Counted from the stretch's first letter, positions 7,688 to 16,439 are shown. The stretch is DNA of 64,000 bases from DATGMP01 sp035293565 (GCA_035293565.1 DATGMP010000094.1:1-64000), one strand, 5' to 3'. Notes: a model not told the origin generated them from the letters alone. Numbers and translations: made by a program.

Positions 7688-8857
7688 TTACAGATAACTT
7701 AGCCCTTCGTATCCTATCCGCGCGGCGAGCTGCTGGTGAAAGAGCTGCAGGCCCTTCTCGTTGGGGCCGATCAGGGCGTAGTCATGCGCGCCGCGCGTGA
7801 GTCCTCGACCGCAGCCTTCCCATACCAGCTGATCCTGGCCGATGGCGCGCGCGGCACGAGCGGCCATGTCGGCGGGGGACGGCATGCCGGGCGGCGGCTC
7901 CTCGACCGGCGATAGCCAGCCATAGCGCAGATAGGATTTTTGCACGGCCTCGCCGGGCGTGAGGTCGGCATAGATCATGCCGTAGAGCTCATGCGCCAAG
8001 AGAAGCCCGGGTGCGATCAGATAAATGCAGCCGACATGCTCCATCGGTTTCCAGTCGGATTCCGGCGTGGCGCGCAAACGCCGCACGTCATCCTTGCCGA
8101 ACATCCCCATGCCCCAGCGTACATGCGGCCCGATGAGATCATAGAAGGCGAGGTCGACATTGGAGGCCTGCGGGTTGAGATTGAAGGTGCCGGGATGGAC
8201 ATGCGGCACATGGATGCCCTCGAGCAGCCCTTCAGCGACCGATTTCCAATTCACCTCGAGCGGCGCTTCAGGCAACGACGGATAATAGTTCATGTTCGCG
8301 CAGCCGAGCGAGCCGATCTCGGCGTCGAGATCGCCCAGATGAGCGGCAACATCGATCGCGTGGCCCGGCCGCATCACGACCCAGAGGAAGCCGTGCCGCT
8401 CCTCGGACGGCAGCTCGATGAGCCCATGCTGCGCCCGGTCGAGCCGCGTATGGCGGTCTGCCAGCGGCATGCCGACGAGGCAGCCTTTCGTATCGTATGT
8501 CCAGGCGTGATAAGGACAGGAGAAGCGTCGCGCATTGCCGCAGCCCCGCGCCGGCTCGGCGCCGCGGTGGCGGCAGTAATTCAGGAAGGCGTGGGCGACA
8601 CCATCCTCGTCGCGGGTCAGCAGCACTGAGCGGCCCAGCGCGTTGCGCACAAGATAATCGTGCGGCCGAGCAAGCTCCGACGATGCTGCCAGCGCCAACG
8701 GCGAAGTCTCGAACAGCTCCCGCTCCTTCGCGGCCAGGGCCTCGCTCGAATAATACTCAAGCGGCACCCGCATATGCCGCTCGGCCGTCTCCGGCCATTG
8801 GCGTTCAACGATGTCGAGTGCCCGCTTCATGAGCCCGACGGCAATGTTCCGCTGCAT
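7688..8857 (-). CDS. Rieske aromatic ring-hydroxylating oxygenase, alpha subunit
   Basis: A 389-residue oxygenase component. The Rieske [2Fe-2S] motif is CRH at 95-97 and CPYH at 114-117. The mononuclear iron site shows NWKSVAEGLLEGIHVPHVH (residues 203-221) with His216 and His221 as ligands. It would hydroxylate an aromatic or alicyclic ring using electrons from a reductase not encoded nearby. The start at 8857 has a GGAGG eight bases upstream. A longer frame to 9007 lacks family similarity. It is divergent from the small barrel protein at 9006, and the aldolase beyond suggests a degradation route, substrate unknown. Confidence 0.85.
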   Translation of the reverse strand: MQRNIAVGLMKRALDIVERQWPETAERHMRVPLEYYSSEALAAKERELFETSPLALAASSELARPHDYLVRNALGRSVLLTRDEDGVAHAFLNYCRHRGAEPARGCGNARRFSCPYHAWTYDTKGCLVGMPLADRHTRLDRAQHGLIELPSEERHGFLWVVMRPGHAIDVAAHLGDLDAEIGSLGCANMNYYPSLPEAPLEVNWKSVAEGLLEGIHVPHVHPGTFNLNPQASNVDLAFYDLIGPHVRWGMGMFGKDDVRRLRATPESDWKPMEHVGCIYLIAPGLLLAHELYGMIYADLTPGEAVQKSYLRYGWLSPVEEPPPGMPSPADMAARAARAIGQDQLVWEGCGRGLTRGAHDYALIGPNEKGLQLFHQQLAARIGYEGLSYL

Positions 8858-9005
8858 GATCAATCCTCCCCGGCGTCTTCTGGCGCCTGACCTGATGATG
8901 GCACTTCGGCCGCCCGATTTGAACGCCCGCCAAGCAACTGACCGATTGCCTCGTCCTCTTCCCGATTCTACGCTGGGGGCAAAGCAGCGCTCGGGGAGGA
9001 CAATC

Positions 9006-9344
9006 ATGGCGCGGCATCATCTTCTTGCCTTCACGAACCCGGTCCCCGGACGCGAGGCCGAGTTCGAGCGCTGGTATGACGAGCACCACGTCCCCGACAT
9101 GCTTGCGGTGCCGGGGGTCGTCACCGCACAGCGTTTCCTCTTGAGCGACGCGACCGGTCAGGGCGATCCCGGCTGGAGCTACCTCGCCTTTTACGAACTC
9201 GATACCGACGATCCCGACGCGCTGATGGCCGAGATTCGACGGCGGATCGCCGCCGGCGCGATTCCCCGCAGCGACGCGCTTGCGCCAGAGACCAAGGGGC
9301 TGATCGCGACGGCGATCACCGCCAAGCTCAAAGCCGGTCGCTGA
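9006..9344 (+). CDS. EthD-like dimeric alpha-beta barrel protein
   Basis: A 112-residue protein with the ferredoxin-like dimeric barrel pattern. The opening strand HHLLAFTNPVPGREAEFERW is followed by the motif YDEHHVPDMLAVPGVVTAQRF, typical of EthD and related small proteins in catabolic gene sets. These act as isomerases, lyases or accessory proteins on ring-cleavage products. The ATG at 9006 has a strong GGAGG five bases upstream. Its stop overlaps the start of the class II aldolase gene (TGATG), so the two are translationally coupled. Confidence 0.75.
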   Translation: MARHHLLAFTNPVPGREAEFERWYDEHHVPDMLAVPGVVTAQRFLLSDATGQGDPGWSYLAFYELDTDDPDALMAEIRRRIAAGAIPRSDALAPETKGLIATAITAKLKAGR

Positions 9345-10108
9345 TGGTGGGGCGCTCGATCAAGGCGAGCGTCAGCGCGGCCGAATGGCGGGCGCGCGTC
9401 GATCTCGCCGCCTGCTGCCGGTTGATCGAGCTATACGGCATGACGGACATGCTGGGAAACAATGTGACGGCACGAGCGCCGGACGAGGAAGGCCATCTCC
9501 TCATCAACCCGCTGGGGCTCTTGTACGAGGAGGTTACGGCCTCGAGCGTCGTCAAGATCGATATGGACGGCAACGTCGTGCCCGGCAGCCCGGGCGAGTA
9601 TCGCGTCAATCAGGCCGGCTTCGTGATCCACGGCGCAATGCATCGGGCGCGCGAGAATATCAGCTGCGTAATTCATACGCACACACCGGCGGGCATGGCC
9701 GTATCGGCGCTCGAATGCGGGTTGCTGCCGGTCGTGCAGAATTCGATGCGCTTCTTCGGCCAGATAGCCTATCACGACTTCACCGGCCTTTCGCTCGATG
9801 TCGCCGAACAAGAAGGATTGATCCGCGACCTCGGCGACGCCGACGCGATGATCCTGCGCAATCACGGGCTGCTGGCGATGGGAGAGACGATCGGCGCCGC
9901 TTTCGACGCTATCTATCGGCTGGAGCTGGTCTGTAAGGTCCAGATCGCGGTGCTCTCGTCTAACGCCAAGATGAGCCGTATCCCGGACCACGTGATCGAG
10001 GACACGAGGGCAATGTACCGGCAATATGTCATCCCCCGCGCGGGCGCGCTCGAATGGCCCGCGCTGCTTCGCAAGCTCGACCGCATCGATGCGAGCTATC
10101 GGGAATAG
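9344..10108 (+). CDS. Class II aldolase/adducin family protein
   Basis: A 254-residue metal-dependent aldolase-like enzyme. The zinc site is recognisable: HTH at 111-113 in CVIHTHTPAG and a third His174 in LRNHGLLAMG. The loop DMLGNNVTARAP is the usual phosphate or substrate loop. Most characterised members cleave sugar phosphates, but those in oxygenase clusters often decarboxylate or cleave hydroxy-acids, so the reaction is uncertain. The start overlaps the previous stop by one base. The following DUF385 gene begins 9 bases on, making a three-gene unit. Confidence 0.85.
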   Translation: MVGRSIKASVSAAEWRARVDLAACCRLIELYGMTDMLGNNVTARAPDEEGHLLINPLGLLYEEVTASSVVKIDMDGNVVPGSPGEYRVNQAGFVIHGAMHRARENISCVIHTHTPAGMAVSALECGLLPVVQNSMRFFGQIAYHDFTGLSLDVAEQEGLIRDLGDADAMILRNHGLLAMGETIGAAFDAIYRLELVCKVQIAVLSSNAKMSRIPDHVIEDTRAMYRQYVIPRAGALEWPALLRKLDRIDASYRE

Positions 10109-10117
10109 GAGGTCAGC

Positions 10118-10558
10118 ATGCTGCTGAAGCTGATGATGAGCCCGATCGGGCTCGCCTGGGACCGGCAGATGATGCGCTGGACCGGAGAGTCGCCGCTCTG
10201 CAAGAAATTCGCAAAGATGGGCGGCTTCGAGGCTCGCACACCCCTTCTGCTCGAGGTCAAGGGTCGCAAGAGCGGCAAGATTCGCGCTTCGGTTCTCCCT
10301 TATTTCGAGATTGACGGGCGACTGTTCGTCGTCGGCTCGCGCGGCGGCGGGCCGGTCGACCCGCAATGGGTGACCAATCTCCGCGCGGATCCCGGCGCCA
10401 CGATCTATATCGCGCGCAAGCCGCGTCGAGTCCGCGCCCGCATCGCGGCGGGCGAGGAGCGGCAGGCGCTCTGGGACAAGCTGATCCAGCTGGTCCCGAC
10501 CTATGCCGATTATCAGAAGCTCACGACACGCGAGATCCCGCTCGTCATTCTAGAGTGA
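10118..10558 (+). CDS. DUF385/Ddn-like nitroreductase-family protein
   Basis: A 146-residue split-barrel flavin-type protein of the DUF385 (nitroreductase, deazaflavin-dependent) family. The identifying block is PLLLEVKGRKSGKIRASVLPYFEIDGRLFVVGSRGG followed by PQWVTNLRADPGATI. Actinobacterial members use F420. Proteobacterial members may use FMN or F420, which cannot be decided here. It closes the three-gene unit with the barrel protein and aldolase, so it probably reduces an intermediate of the same pathway. GGAGG lies before the ATG. Confidence 0.8.
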   Translation: MLLKLMMSPIGLAWDRQMMRWTGESPLCKKFAKMGGFEARTPLLLEVKGRKSGKIRASVLPYFEIDGRLFVVGSRGGGPVDPQWVTNLRADPGATIYIARKPRRVRARIAAGEERQALWDKLIQLVPTYADYQKLTTREIPLVILE

Positions 10559-10604
10559 GATCGCTGGGGCAACCGGCAATCATCTTGCAGCGCGAGACGG
10601 CCGA

Positions 10605-11018
10605 CTAATTACTCCGCACCGTCTTCAGGAAATTGACGACGTTCCAGATGTCGTTATCCGAGATCTGTCCGTCCCAGGTCGGCATGTTCAGGTCCGGCAG
10701 GATGCCGTTCTTGATGTTCGTGAACACCTCGCCGTCGCTCGTACCATATATGTATTTAGCGTGAGTCAGATTGGCCGGCCTGATGCCACCCTCGAGCATG
10801 ATCGTCGGTGTGCCGTCGGCATTCGGTCCATGGCAAGGCGCGCATTTGCTGAGGAAAGTCGCCTTCCCTTTGGCGATGGAGTCCGGCGATGCGGGGACCG
10901 GGTTCTGAATCTTCGCCGCTTCCGGATCGCCCCCTTTCGGAGTCGATTGAGCAAACGCGACAGCCGCAATGGCTACATTGATAAAAATTCCCGCAACGAT
11001 ACGCGTACCAAAGCTCAT
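10605..11018 (-). CDS. Periplasmic c-type cytochrome
   Basis: A 137-residue class I cytochrome c with a signal peptide (residues 1-23, ending AFA-QS). Heme attachment is CAPCH at 59-63, and the distal ligand is likely Met112 in PDLNMPTWDGQIS. The C-terminal helix DNDIWNVVNFLKTV is typical. It begins 14 bases after the PQQ dehydrogenase stop on the same strand, so it is probably the electron acceptor of that enzyme, passing electrons to a terminal oxidase. Confidence 0.88.
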   Translation of the reverse strand: MSFGTRIVAGIFINVAIAAVAFAQSTPKGGDPEAAKIQNPVPASPDSIAKGKATFLSKCAPCHGPNADGTPTIMLEGGIRPANLTHAKYIYGTSDGEVFTNIKNGILPDLNMPTWDGQISDNDIWNVVNFLKTVRSN

Positions 11019-11032
11019 TCTTGACTGCCTCC

Positions 11033-13153
11033 CTATTCGACGATCAGCTCTGCATAGACGAACGGGTTGTCCTTATCGATGTAGGTGTAGGTCCCAGGCT
11101 TCGCGAAGGTAACGCTGGCGCTCTGGCCGGGCGCGATTTCGCCTGTGCTCCAGGAACCGTCCTGCGCAGTCGCGTTGTGCGGGATCTTGCCGCTGTTGGT
11201 CCAGGTGACCTTGGTGCCGGGCGGCACCTTGGTGCGACTGGGACGGAACTGATACTCATCGAGCTCGGTGGCGGCCTGCCCGCTGATACCCGTATCGGTG
11301 ACCATGACGCCGATCATGACCTGATCGGACTTGGCGATGCGGCCGCGGAACTCGGTGCCAGCCACGACGACTTTCGCCGGATCGATGCCGGCCATGGTCG
11401 GATTGCCCGGGGTCACCGAAGCGACGGTTACCGCCGGAACCTTGCCGCCGAGCTTGAATGTCCAGAGGGTGGCATTGGTCTCGACGATGGTCAGATATTG
11501 CTCTCCGTCGATCTCGTAGGTCGAAGGCGGGCCATCCTCGGAATAGCCGGTCTGGAATCGCCAGAGCTCGTCGCCGGTTTTGGCATCATAGGCGAACAGG
11601 TTGCCGTCGCCTTCTCCATGGAAGATCAGCCCGCCGGCGGTGGCCATAATGCCGCTGCCGCCGGAGATCGGGTTGGGAAAGCGCTTCTGCCAGACGATCT
11701 TGTCGGTCTTGGCATCGAGCGCGGTCATTACGCCCCAGCGCTTCAGTCCCGGCACCGGACCGCCGCCGCCGAGAAAATAAGGATTCTCGAACCGGCGGTG
11801 CCATCCGCCCGCGACGCTGCCCGGTATATAGAAATAGCCTGTCTGCGGGTCCCAGGCACCGGGCGCAACCCGGACGGCCGAAGTTGGCATGATGACATTC
11901 GGCCGATCGAGATCGACCGGATCGAAATAGCAGGAGAGATCGAATCCGGCCGGCGCACCCATATCCTTGCCGATGCAGTTCGGCACGATCTGATCCGCGC
12001 CCACCGGATAGGGCTGAGTGGGTGATGTCTTGTTGTGAGCGCTTTGCTTGACCGATCTTTCCTCCACCGGGATGATCGGCCTGCCGGTCTTGCGGTCGAG
12101 CAAGAACATGTAGCCGTCGTCGCGCATCACGGCGATGCCGTCGCGCGGCTTGCCGTCGACCGTCACGTCGTAGAACATGACCGGCATCGCGATGTCGAAT
12201 TCCCAAAGATCGTGATGCACCGGCTGGAAATACCAGCGGAGCTTCCCGGTCTTGAGATCGAGCGCGACCAGCGTGTCGCTGAACAGATTGTCGCCGCCGC
12301 GTCCCTCGCCCGCATAGTATGGCAGCGGATTCCCGGTGCCGAAATAGACGAGGCCGAGCTCGGGATCGACGGTCGGCGTCATCCAGACCCCCGCTCCGCC
12401 CTTCTCCCAGGAATTATTGTCTTGCGGCCAGCTGTCGTGCCCTGTCTCGCCGGGAGCGGGGATCGTGTCGAAGGTCCAGAGGCGCTTGCCGGTCTTGGCG
12501 TCGAAGCCCGCGACGCGACCGCGGATTCCGTAATCGCCATTTGCCATGCCGACGACCACGATACCGTTCGCATAGGTCGGTGAACCGGACACATATTTTC
12601 CGGTGACGGGCGAGCCGACATAGAAGTTGAGCTTTTCCAGCTCCGGACGAACCACGGCCGAGTCCGCGATCATTCCCTTCCAGATCAGCTTGCCGGTCTT
12701 CTCCTCGAGCGCAATGACGCCTGAATCCGACAGACCGACATAGACGAGCCCGTCGCCGACCGCGACGCCCTTATAGAGGTTGTTGGGCGCGGGGTTCGGC
12801 GCGTAGCTCCAGACCGTGTCGCCGGTCTTCGGATTCAGCGCATAGACATGGGCCCCCGCGGTGAGGAACATCAGCCCGTCATGAACGACCGGCGTGGCGC
12901 GCGACCCCAGCTCGTCGAGCTTCTTCGTCCACGCAGCACCGAGGGTCTTGATCGTCTGCGTGTTGATCTGATCGAGGCTCGAATAACGCGAGTTGCCCCA
13001 GTCGCCGCCGACCAGGGGCCATTCCTTCGCCGCCGGATGGCGATAATCCTCCTTGGGCTGCTCAGCCGCGGCCGCAGACAAAAGAGCGAGCGACGCGAGC
13101 AGTCCGCCAATCATCGCCGAACGCCCTCGCAAGCCACCAACAGCAAACCCCAT
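11033..13153 (-). CDS. PQQ-dependent alcohol dehydrogenase with C-terminal cupredoxin-like domain
   Basis: A 706-residue periplasmic quinoprotein. After the signal peptide (to about residue 30) comes an eight-bladed propeller with PQQ-family tryptophan-docking repeats such as ALDLKTGKLRWYFQ and AYDAKTGDELWRFQTG. Active-site-like blocks HDLWEFDIAMP and GVWMTPTVDPELGLVYFGTGNP are present. Residues from about 630 form a cupredoxin-like domain (VPPGTKVTWTNSGKIPHNAT). Its copper loop reads YIDKDNPFVYAEL, where copper proteins have Cys, His and Met, so only the first His remains. The start at 13153 has GGGGAGG upstream. It is followed by a cytochrome c, its likely acceptor. Substrate unknown. Confidence 0.88.
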   Translation of the reverse strand: MGFAVGGLRGRSAMIGGLLASLALLSAAAAEQPKEDYRHPAAKEWPLVGGDWGNSRYSSLDQINTQTIKTLGAAWTKKLDELGSRATPVVHDGLMFLTAGAHVYALNPKTGDTVWSYAPNPAPNNLYKGVAVGDGLVYVGLSDSGVIALEEKTGKLIWKGMIADSAVVRPELEKLNFYVGSPVTGKYVSGSPTYANGIVVVGMANGDYGIRGRVAGFDAKTGKRLWTFDTIPAPGETGHDSWPQDNNSWEKGGAGVWMTPTVDPELGLVYFGTGNPLPYYAGEGRGGDNLFSDTLVALDLKTGKLRWYFQPVHHDLWEFDIAMPVMFYDVTVDGKPRDGIAVMRDDGYMFLLDRKTGRPIIPVEERSVKQSAHNKTSPTQPYPVGADQIVPNCIGKDMGAPAGFDLSCYFDPVDLDRPNVIMPTSAVRVAPGAWDPQTGYFYIPGSVAGGWHRRFENPYFLGGGGPVPGLKRWGVMTALDAKTDKIVWQKRFPNPISGGSGIMATAGGLIFHGEGDGNLFAYDAKTGDELWRFQTGYSEDGPPSTYEIDGEQYLTIVETNATLWTFKLGGKVPAVTVASVTPGNPTMAGIDPAKVVVAGTEFRGRIAKSDQVMIGVMVTDTGISGQAATELDEYQFRPSRTKVPPGTKVTWTNSGKIPHNATAQDGSWSTGEIAPGQSASVTFAKPGTYTYIDKDNPFVYAELIVE

Positions 13154-13210
13154 TTCGGTCCTCCCCTTTGGGGCCTTTGCCAGGCACCCGTTCAGGGTAG
13201 ACATTATTGT

Positions 13211-13333
13211 ATGGAATTCGGCTTGGAAACCTTATTCCACGGTTTAGCGGATGCCGGTATCGCCGCGATCGACGAGAAGACCGGCCAGCCCACCTACGTC
13301 TGCAAGGATCACCCCTGGTGCTATGGCGGCTGA
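13211..13333 (+). CDS. Possible 40-residue peptide with CKDHPWC tail
   Basis: A short plus-strand frame divergent from the PQQ dehydrogenase. It reads AAIDEKTGQPTYVCKDHPWC then YGG and a stop. The tail resembles the copper-binding C-terminus of cupredoxins (Cys-x2-His-Pro-Trp), exactly the residues lost from the neighbouring dehydrogenase. The last 24 codons use mostly G or C at the third position, as real genes here do. No convincing ribosome binding site precedes it. It may be a gene remnant, a small peptide, or chance. It overlaps an alternative minus-strand frame. Confidence 0.3.
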   Translation: MEFGLETLFHGLADAGIAAIDEKTGQPTYVCKDHPWCYGG

Positions 13334-13408
13334 TTCCGTAGAGCAGCCCGACGAGAAAAGCGCGAGCGCCAAGGCCGCCAGCGAAACACTGCGCCGAATA
13401 TCGGACAT
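13244..13408 (-). CDS. Possible small lipoprotein
   Basis: A 54-residue frame beginning MSDIRRSVSLAALALALF with a lipobox-like SSGC, followed by a short glycine- and valine-rich tail. The signal sequence is convincing, but the mature part is only about 33 residues and is antisense to the CKDHPWC frame, so at most one of the two is likely real in the overlap. The ribosome binding site is weak. No family recognised. Confidence 0.3.
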   Translation of the reverse strand: MSDIRRSVSLAALALALFSSGCSTESAAIAPGVILADVGGLAGLLVDRGDTGIR

Positions 13409-13631
13409 CTCAGATGGGAGAAATAGGCGACGGACATACGTCTTTGAAGCCCGATTCATGCAGCGCGCGAGGCTTCCTTAACCACGAATCGCAAAAAACT
13501 GTTGGTAATAGGCGTTTTTTGTGCGGAATGATCCTGACAAAGCGGCGCGAATCGAATATGAGCGATGGATCACAGGCTCATTGCCCTCGGACCACGCAGA
13601 CCGCTACCTCATCAGGACAGGGAGATCCTTT

Positions 13632-13931
13632 ATGAATACAGCCGAACTCGCCGATCAGATCGCCGAGCAACATGGACTGACCAAGAGCTCCGCAAAGCAG
13701 ATTGTCGACGATACGCTTGCCGCGATCATCGACGCCGCATCATCGGGTGACGAAGTGTCCCTGAGCGGCTTCGGCAAATTCAAGGTTCAGAGCCGCGCGG
13801 CGCGCACCGGCCGCAATCCTGCGACGGGCGCGACGATCAAGATCGCCGCGTCGAAGAAGCTCTCCTTCACCGCGGCCAAGGCGGTCAAGGACGCGCTGAA
13901 CTCGCCGAAGCGGAAGGCCAAGAAGAAGTAA
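13632..13931 (+). CDS. HU family DNA-binding protein
   Basis: A 99-residue histone-like protein. MNTAELADQIAEQHGLTKSS is the N-terminal helix pair. EVSLSGFGKFKVQSRAARTG is the HU signature, ARTGRNPATGATIKI the beta arm with the intercalating proline, and the C-terminus is a lysine-rich extension (SPKRKAKKK). HU bends and compacts DNA as a dimer. The ATG at 13632 is preceded by GGAGAT. The exonuclease gene follows 20 bases later on the same strand, so the two DNA-acting proteins may be cotranscribed. Confidence 0.93.
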   Translation: MNTAELADQIAEQHGLTKSSAKQIVDDTLAAIIDAASSGDEVSLSGFGKFKVQSRAARTGRNPATGATIKIAASKKLSFTAAKAVKDALNSPKRKAKKK

Positions 13932-13951
13932 GCAATCTCGGAGCAGGGGGC

Positions 13952-14791
13952 GTGGCGCGGCCGCTCTTGGCGGTCGACGGCGATTCTTTTACGCATCGCG
14001 CTTATCACGCGGTCCCGAAAACGATCCGGCGAAAGGGTGGCAAAGGCGGCGGTGCAGTCGTCGGCTTTGCCAACTTTTTGCTGCGCCTCTACGAGACCGA
14101 GCAGCCCAGAGCCGTGCTCGTCGCTTGGGATACGCTCACTGCCCCAACCTATCGGCACCAGGCGTTGCCCGCCTATCAAAGCGGCCGCCACTTCGATGCC
14201 GAGCTGATCGATCAGCTCGAAGTGCTTCCGGAGTTCGTGGCGGCCTGCGGTTTCGCCTACGCGAAAGCCGACGGCTACGAGGCGGACGATTTTCTCGCCG
14301 CGGCGGCCACCGCAGAGGAAAAGAATGGCGGGACGGCTCTCGTCGCCACCGGTGACCGCGACGCCTTCCAGCTTGCTTCCCAAACCATCACGATCCTTCA
14401 GCCGGTTCGCGCCGGCGAAATGGCGCGTATCGGTCCGGCGGAAGTGAAGGCGCGATACGGAGTCGAGCCCTATCAGGTGCCCGATTTCATCGCGCTGAGA
14501 GGCGATCCTTCCGACAAGATTCCCGGGGCGAAGGGGATCGGCGAAAAGGGCGCCGCCATGCTCCTCAGGAAGCATGGAACGCTCGAAGGCGCACTGGCCG
14601 AGGGTCGATTCCCCACCCAGGCGGACGAGCTGCGCCTCTACCGGAAGATCGCGACCATGGATCGCGCCGCGCCGCTACCCGATCTCGCCGATCAGACACC
14701 GACCTGGGCCGAGGCTGCCGCGCTCGCGCGAGATTGGGAACTCAACCGCCTTGCCGACAGGCTGGCCGAGTTGGCGACGGCATCCGGTTAA
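13952..14791 (+). CDS. Stand-alone 5'-3' exonuclease (PIN/flap type)
   Basis: A 279-residue protein corresponding to only the 5'-nuclease domain of DNA polymerase I. It has the metal-binding acidic residues in LLAVDGDSFTHRAYHA, GYEADDFLAAAA and ATGDRDAFQLAS, and a helix-3-turn-helix at RGDPSDKIPGAKGIGEKGAA. Such single-domain enzymes remove RNA primers or flaps. Length is normal for the stand-alone family and no polymerase domain follows. Translation starts at GTG 13952 after a GGAGCAGGGGG. It ends convergently with the propeller gene, sharing 4 bases. Confidence 0.88.
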   Translation: MARPLLAVDGDSFTHRAYHAVPKTIRRKGGKGGGAVVGFANFLLRLYETEQPRAVLVAWDTLTAPTYRHQALPAYQSGRHFDAELIDQLEVLPEFVAACGFAYAKADGYEADDFLAAAATAEEKNGGTALVATGDRDAFQLASQTITILQPVRAGEMARIGPAEVKARYGVEPYQVPDFIALRGDPSDKIPGAKGIGEKGAAMLLRKHGTLEGALAEGRFPTQADELRLYRKIATMDRAAPLPDLADQTPTWAEAAALARDWELNRLADRLAELATASG

Positions 14792-15798
14792 TCGGTCGCG
14801 TGCCGGGTATCGACGACGGCGACTTTGTTGACGCCGCTTTCCGCCAGATAAAGGCGGCCATCCGATGTTGCCACCATGTTACGCACGACGCCTCCGCCGC
14901 CGGGAATCTTTTCCTCCGCGAAGGATTGGGTCTTGGGGTCGAAACGAATGAGCATGTTCGGCTCGACACCCGTTTCGACATACCAGAGCGTCTGATCGGG
15001 CGCGATCGCAATGCCGTAGGGCGCCGCCTCCGCCTTCGCGGGCGAAGCCCATTCATCGGCCTTGCCCGTCTTAGGATCGAAGCGTCCGAGATAGCCGCGG
15101 GCATAGTCGGTGTAATAGAGCACATCGTCTCGTGTGATCGCGAGGCGCCGCGGACGCGCATTCTTCTCCGGCAGGGTATATTCCTTGATCGCCAGCGTCT
15201 CGGGATCGATGCTGCCGATTTTGTTCGTACCGAATTCGCAGAAAAACGGCACGCCACTGGAGCTGATCACGATGCCGTAGGGCAATGCCCCCGCGGTCGG
15301 CACCATCTCCAGCTTGATGTCGCCGGTCTTGGGATCAAGCCTGCCCACCATGTTGCCGCCTTGCACGGTGAACCAATAGATCCCTTTCTGGTCGAAGATA
15401 CCGGTATGCGGGTCCCGTGCCCGGGGATCAGGCATCTTATATTCGGTCACCCGGCCCGTCTTCGGATCGAGCTCGCCGATATAGCCTGCCGAATTGGCGG
15501 TGAACCAGATATCGCCCTTCTTGTCCGCCACCAGGCCGTGTGGACCGGAATTGGGTGTCCTCAAGGCAAATTCCTTGATCTCTCCGGAGGTCGGATCGAC
15601 CCGCCCGATCTTGTTCGCATGCTGGGCGGTATACCAAAGCGCGCCGTCGGCGCCGATCGCCGGGTCGTGCGGATGCGAGTCCGGTGTCGGCAGCGCAAAT
15701 TCCTTGATCGCCGCTTTGAGCTCATTGGTGGCGCCGTGCGCCGCCGTCGCCAATAGGAGAGCACTTGCCGCCAGACCGACTGCGAATCCCCGCTTCAT
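14788..15798 (-). CDS. Exported Vgb-like beta-propeller protein
   Basis: A 336-residue exported protein (signal peptide 1-22, ATAAHG-A). It has seven repeated blades of the virginiamycin B lyase/SMP-30 type, each with a motif like GRVDPTSGEIKEFALRTPNSGPHG. Genuine streptogramin lyases share this fold, but most environmental members have unknown substrates and sit in periplasmic catabolic settings. Resistance activity should not be assumed. GGGGAGG lies upstream of the ATG. Its stop codon overlaps the exonuclease stop on the other strand. Confidence 0.8.
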   Translation of the reverse strand: MKRGFAVGLAASALLLATAAHGATNELKAAIKEFALPTPDSHPHDPAIGADGALWYTAQHANKIGRVDPTSGEIKEFALRTPNSGPHGLVADKKGDIWFTANSAGYIGELDPKTGRVTEYKMPDPRARDPHTGIFDQKGIYWFTVQGGNMVGRLDPKTGDIKLEMVPTAGALPYGIVISSSGVPFFCEFGTNKIGSIDPETLAIKEYTLPEKNARPRRLAITRDDVLYYTDYARGYLGRFDPKTGKADEWASPAKAEAAPYGIAIAPDQTLWYVETGVEPNMLIRFDPKTQSFAEEKIPGGGGVVRNMVATSDGRLYLAESGVNKVAVVDTRHATD

Positions 15799-15917
15799 TT
15801 TGCGCCTCCCCTGTCACGATTAGCCGCCATCTCTCGAAAACGCCGGCCCCTTGCCGGAGTCAGCAATCGATACAGATTTGTACTCGGCCAAGATCGGCCC
15901 TCCTTCGGAGATCCTGA

Positions 15918-16376
15918 ATGACGACACCGCCCGCTCCCGCCCCGCTCAAGCTGACCGATACGATGAAAGAGGCCGTCAACGGGGCGCTCGGCCGAGGCAA
16001 GCCCGTGGCGGTATCTTACGTCGATGAAAGCGGCCAGCCGCATCTCAGCTATCGCGGGACGGTTCAGGCCTACAGCGACACGCAGCTGGCGCTCTGGACC
16101 CGCGATCCCAAAAACGGAATGGCGAGCGCGATCGCTGCGAATCCCGCCATGGTTCTCCTCTACGGCGATCTCAATCCCGAGAACCGCGTATTGCTGACCT
16201 TCCGCGGCCGCGGGCATATCGACAATGACGAAGCGGTGCGCCGGAAGGTCTTCGAGAGCTCTCATCCGGCCGAGCAAGAGCGCGATAAGGAGCGGAAGGG
16301 CGTCGCGATCATCATCGATCTCGACAGCGTCGAGGGCCTTGTTGACGGCGGCTTCGTGCGACAGCGGCGGACTTAG
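15918..16376 (+). CDS. Pyridoxamine 5'-phosphate oxidase-like FMN-binding protein
   Basis: A 152-residue split-barrel protein. The block KPVAVSYVDESGQPHLSYRGTVQAYSDTQLALWTRDPKNGMASAI is the FMN-binding barrel typical of the PNPOx-like superfamily. NPAMVLLYGDLNPENRVLLTFRGRG continues the barrel. Members reduce or bind flavin cofactors and heme, and a specific reaction cannot be inferred. It stands alone, divergent from the propeller gene, with the DUF6496 gene following on the same strand. Confidence 0.75.
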   Translation: MTTPPAPAPLKLTDTMKEAVNGALGRGKPVAVSYVDESGQPHLSYRGTVQAYSDTQLALWTRDPKNGMASAIAANPAMVLLYGDLNPENRVLLTFRGRGHIDNDEAVRRKVFESSHPAEQERDKERKGVAIIIDLDSVEGLVDGGFVRQRRT

Positions 16377-16381
16377 AGTCC

Positions 16382-16407
16382 GGAACGCACGGGCGCGCCC
16401 AGGGGTT
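16382..16407 (+). promoter_or_regulatory. Weak EcfG-like promoter before DUF6496 gene
   Basis: GGAAC (16382-16386) is followed after 17 bases by GGTT (16404-16407), one mismatch to the EcfG consensus CGTT. It lies 33 bases before the DUF6496 start. The first element overlaps the region just after the upstream stop. It would fit a stress-induced small basic protein, but the match is weak. Confidence 0.25.
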
Positions 16408-16439
16408 TTGTTCCCAGGACTAAATCATGGGAGGCGAAC

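Noticed and set aside
14788..15798. Reading the Vgb-like propeller as a streptogramin resistance enzyme
   Set aside because: It has a signal peptide and only the general propeller repeat. The fold is shared by many environmental proteins with no resistance role.
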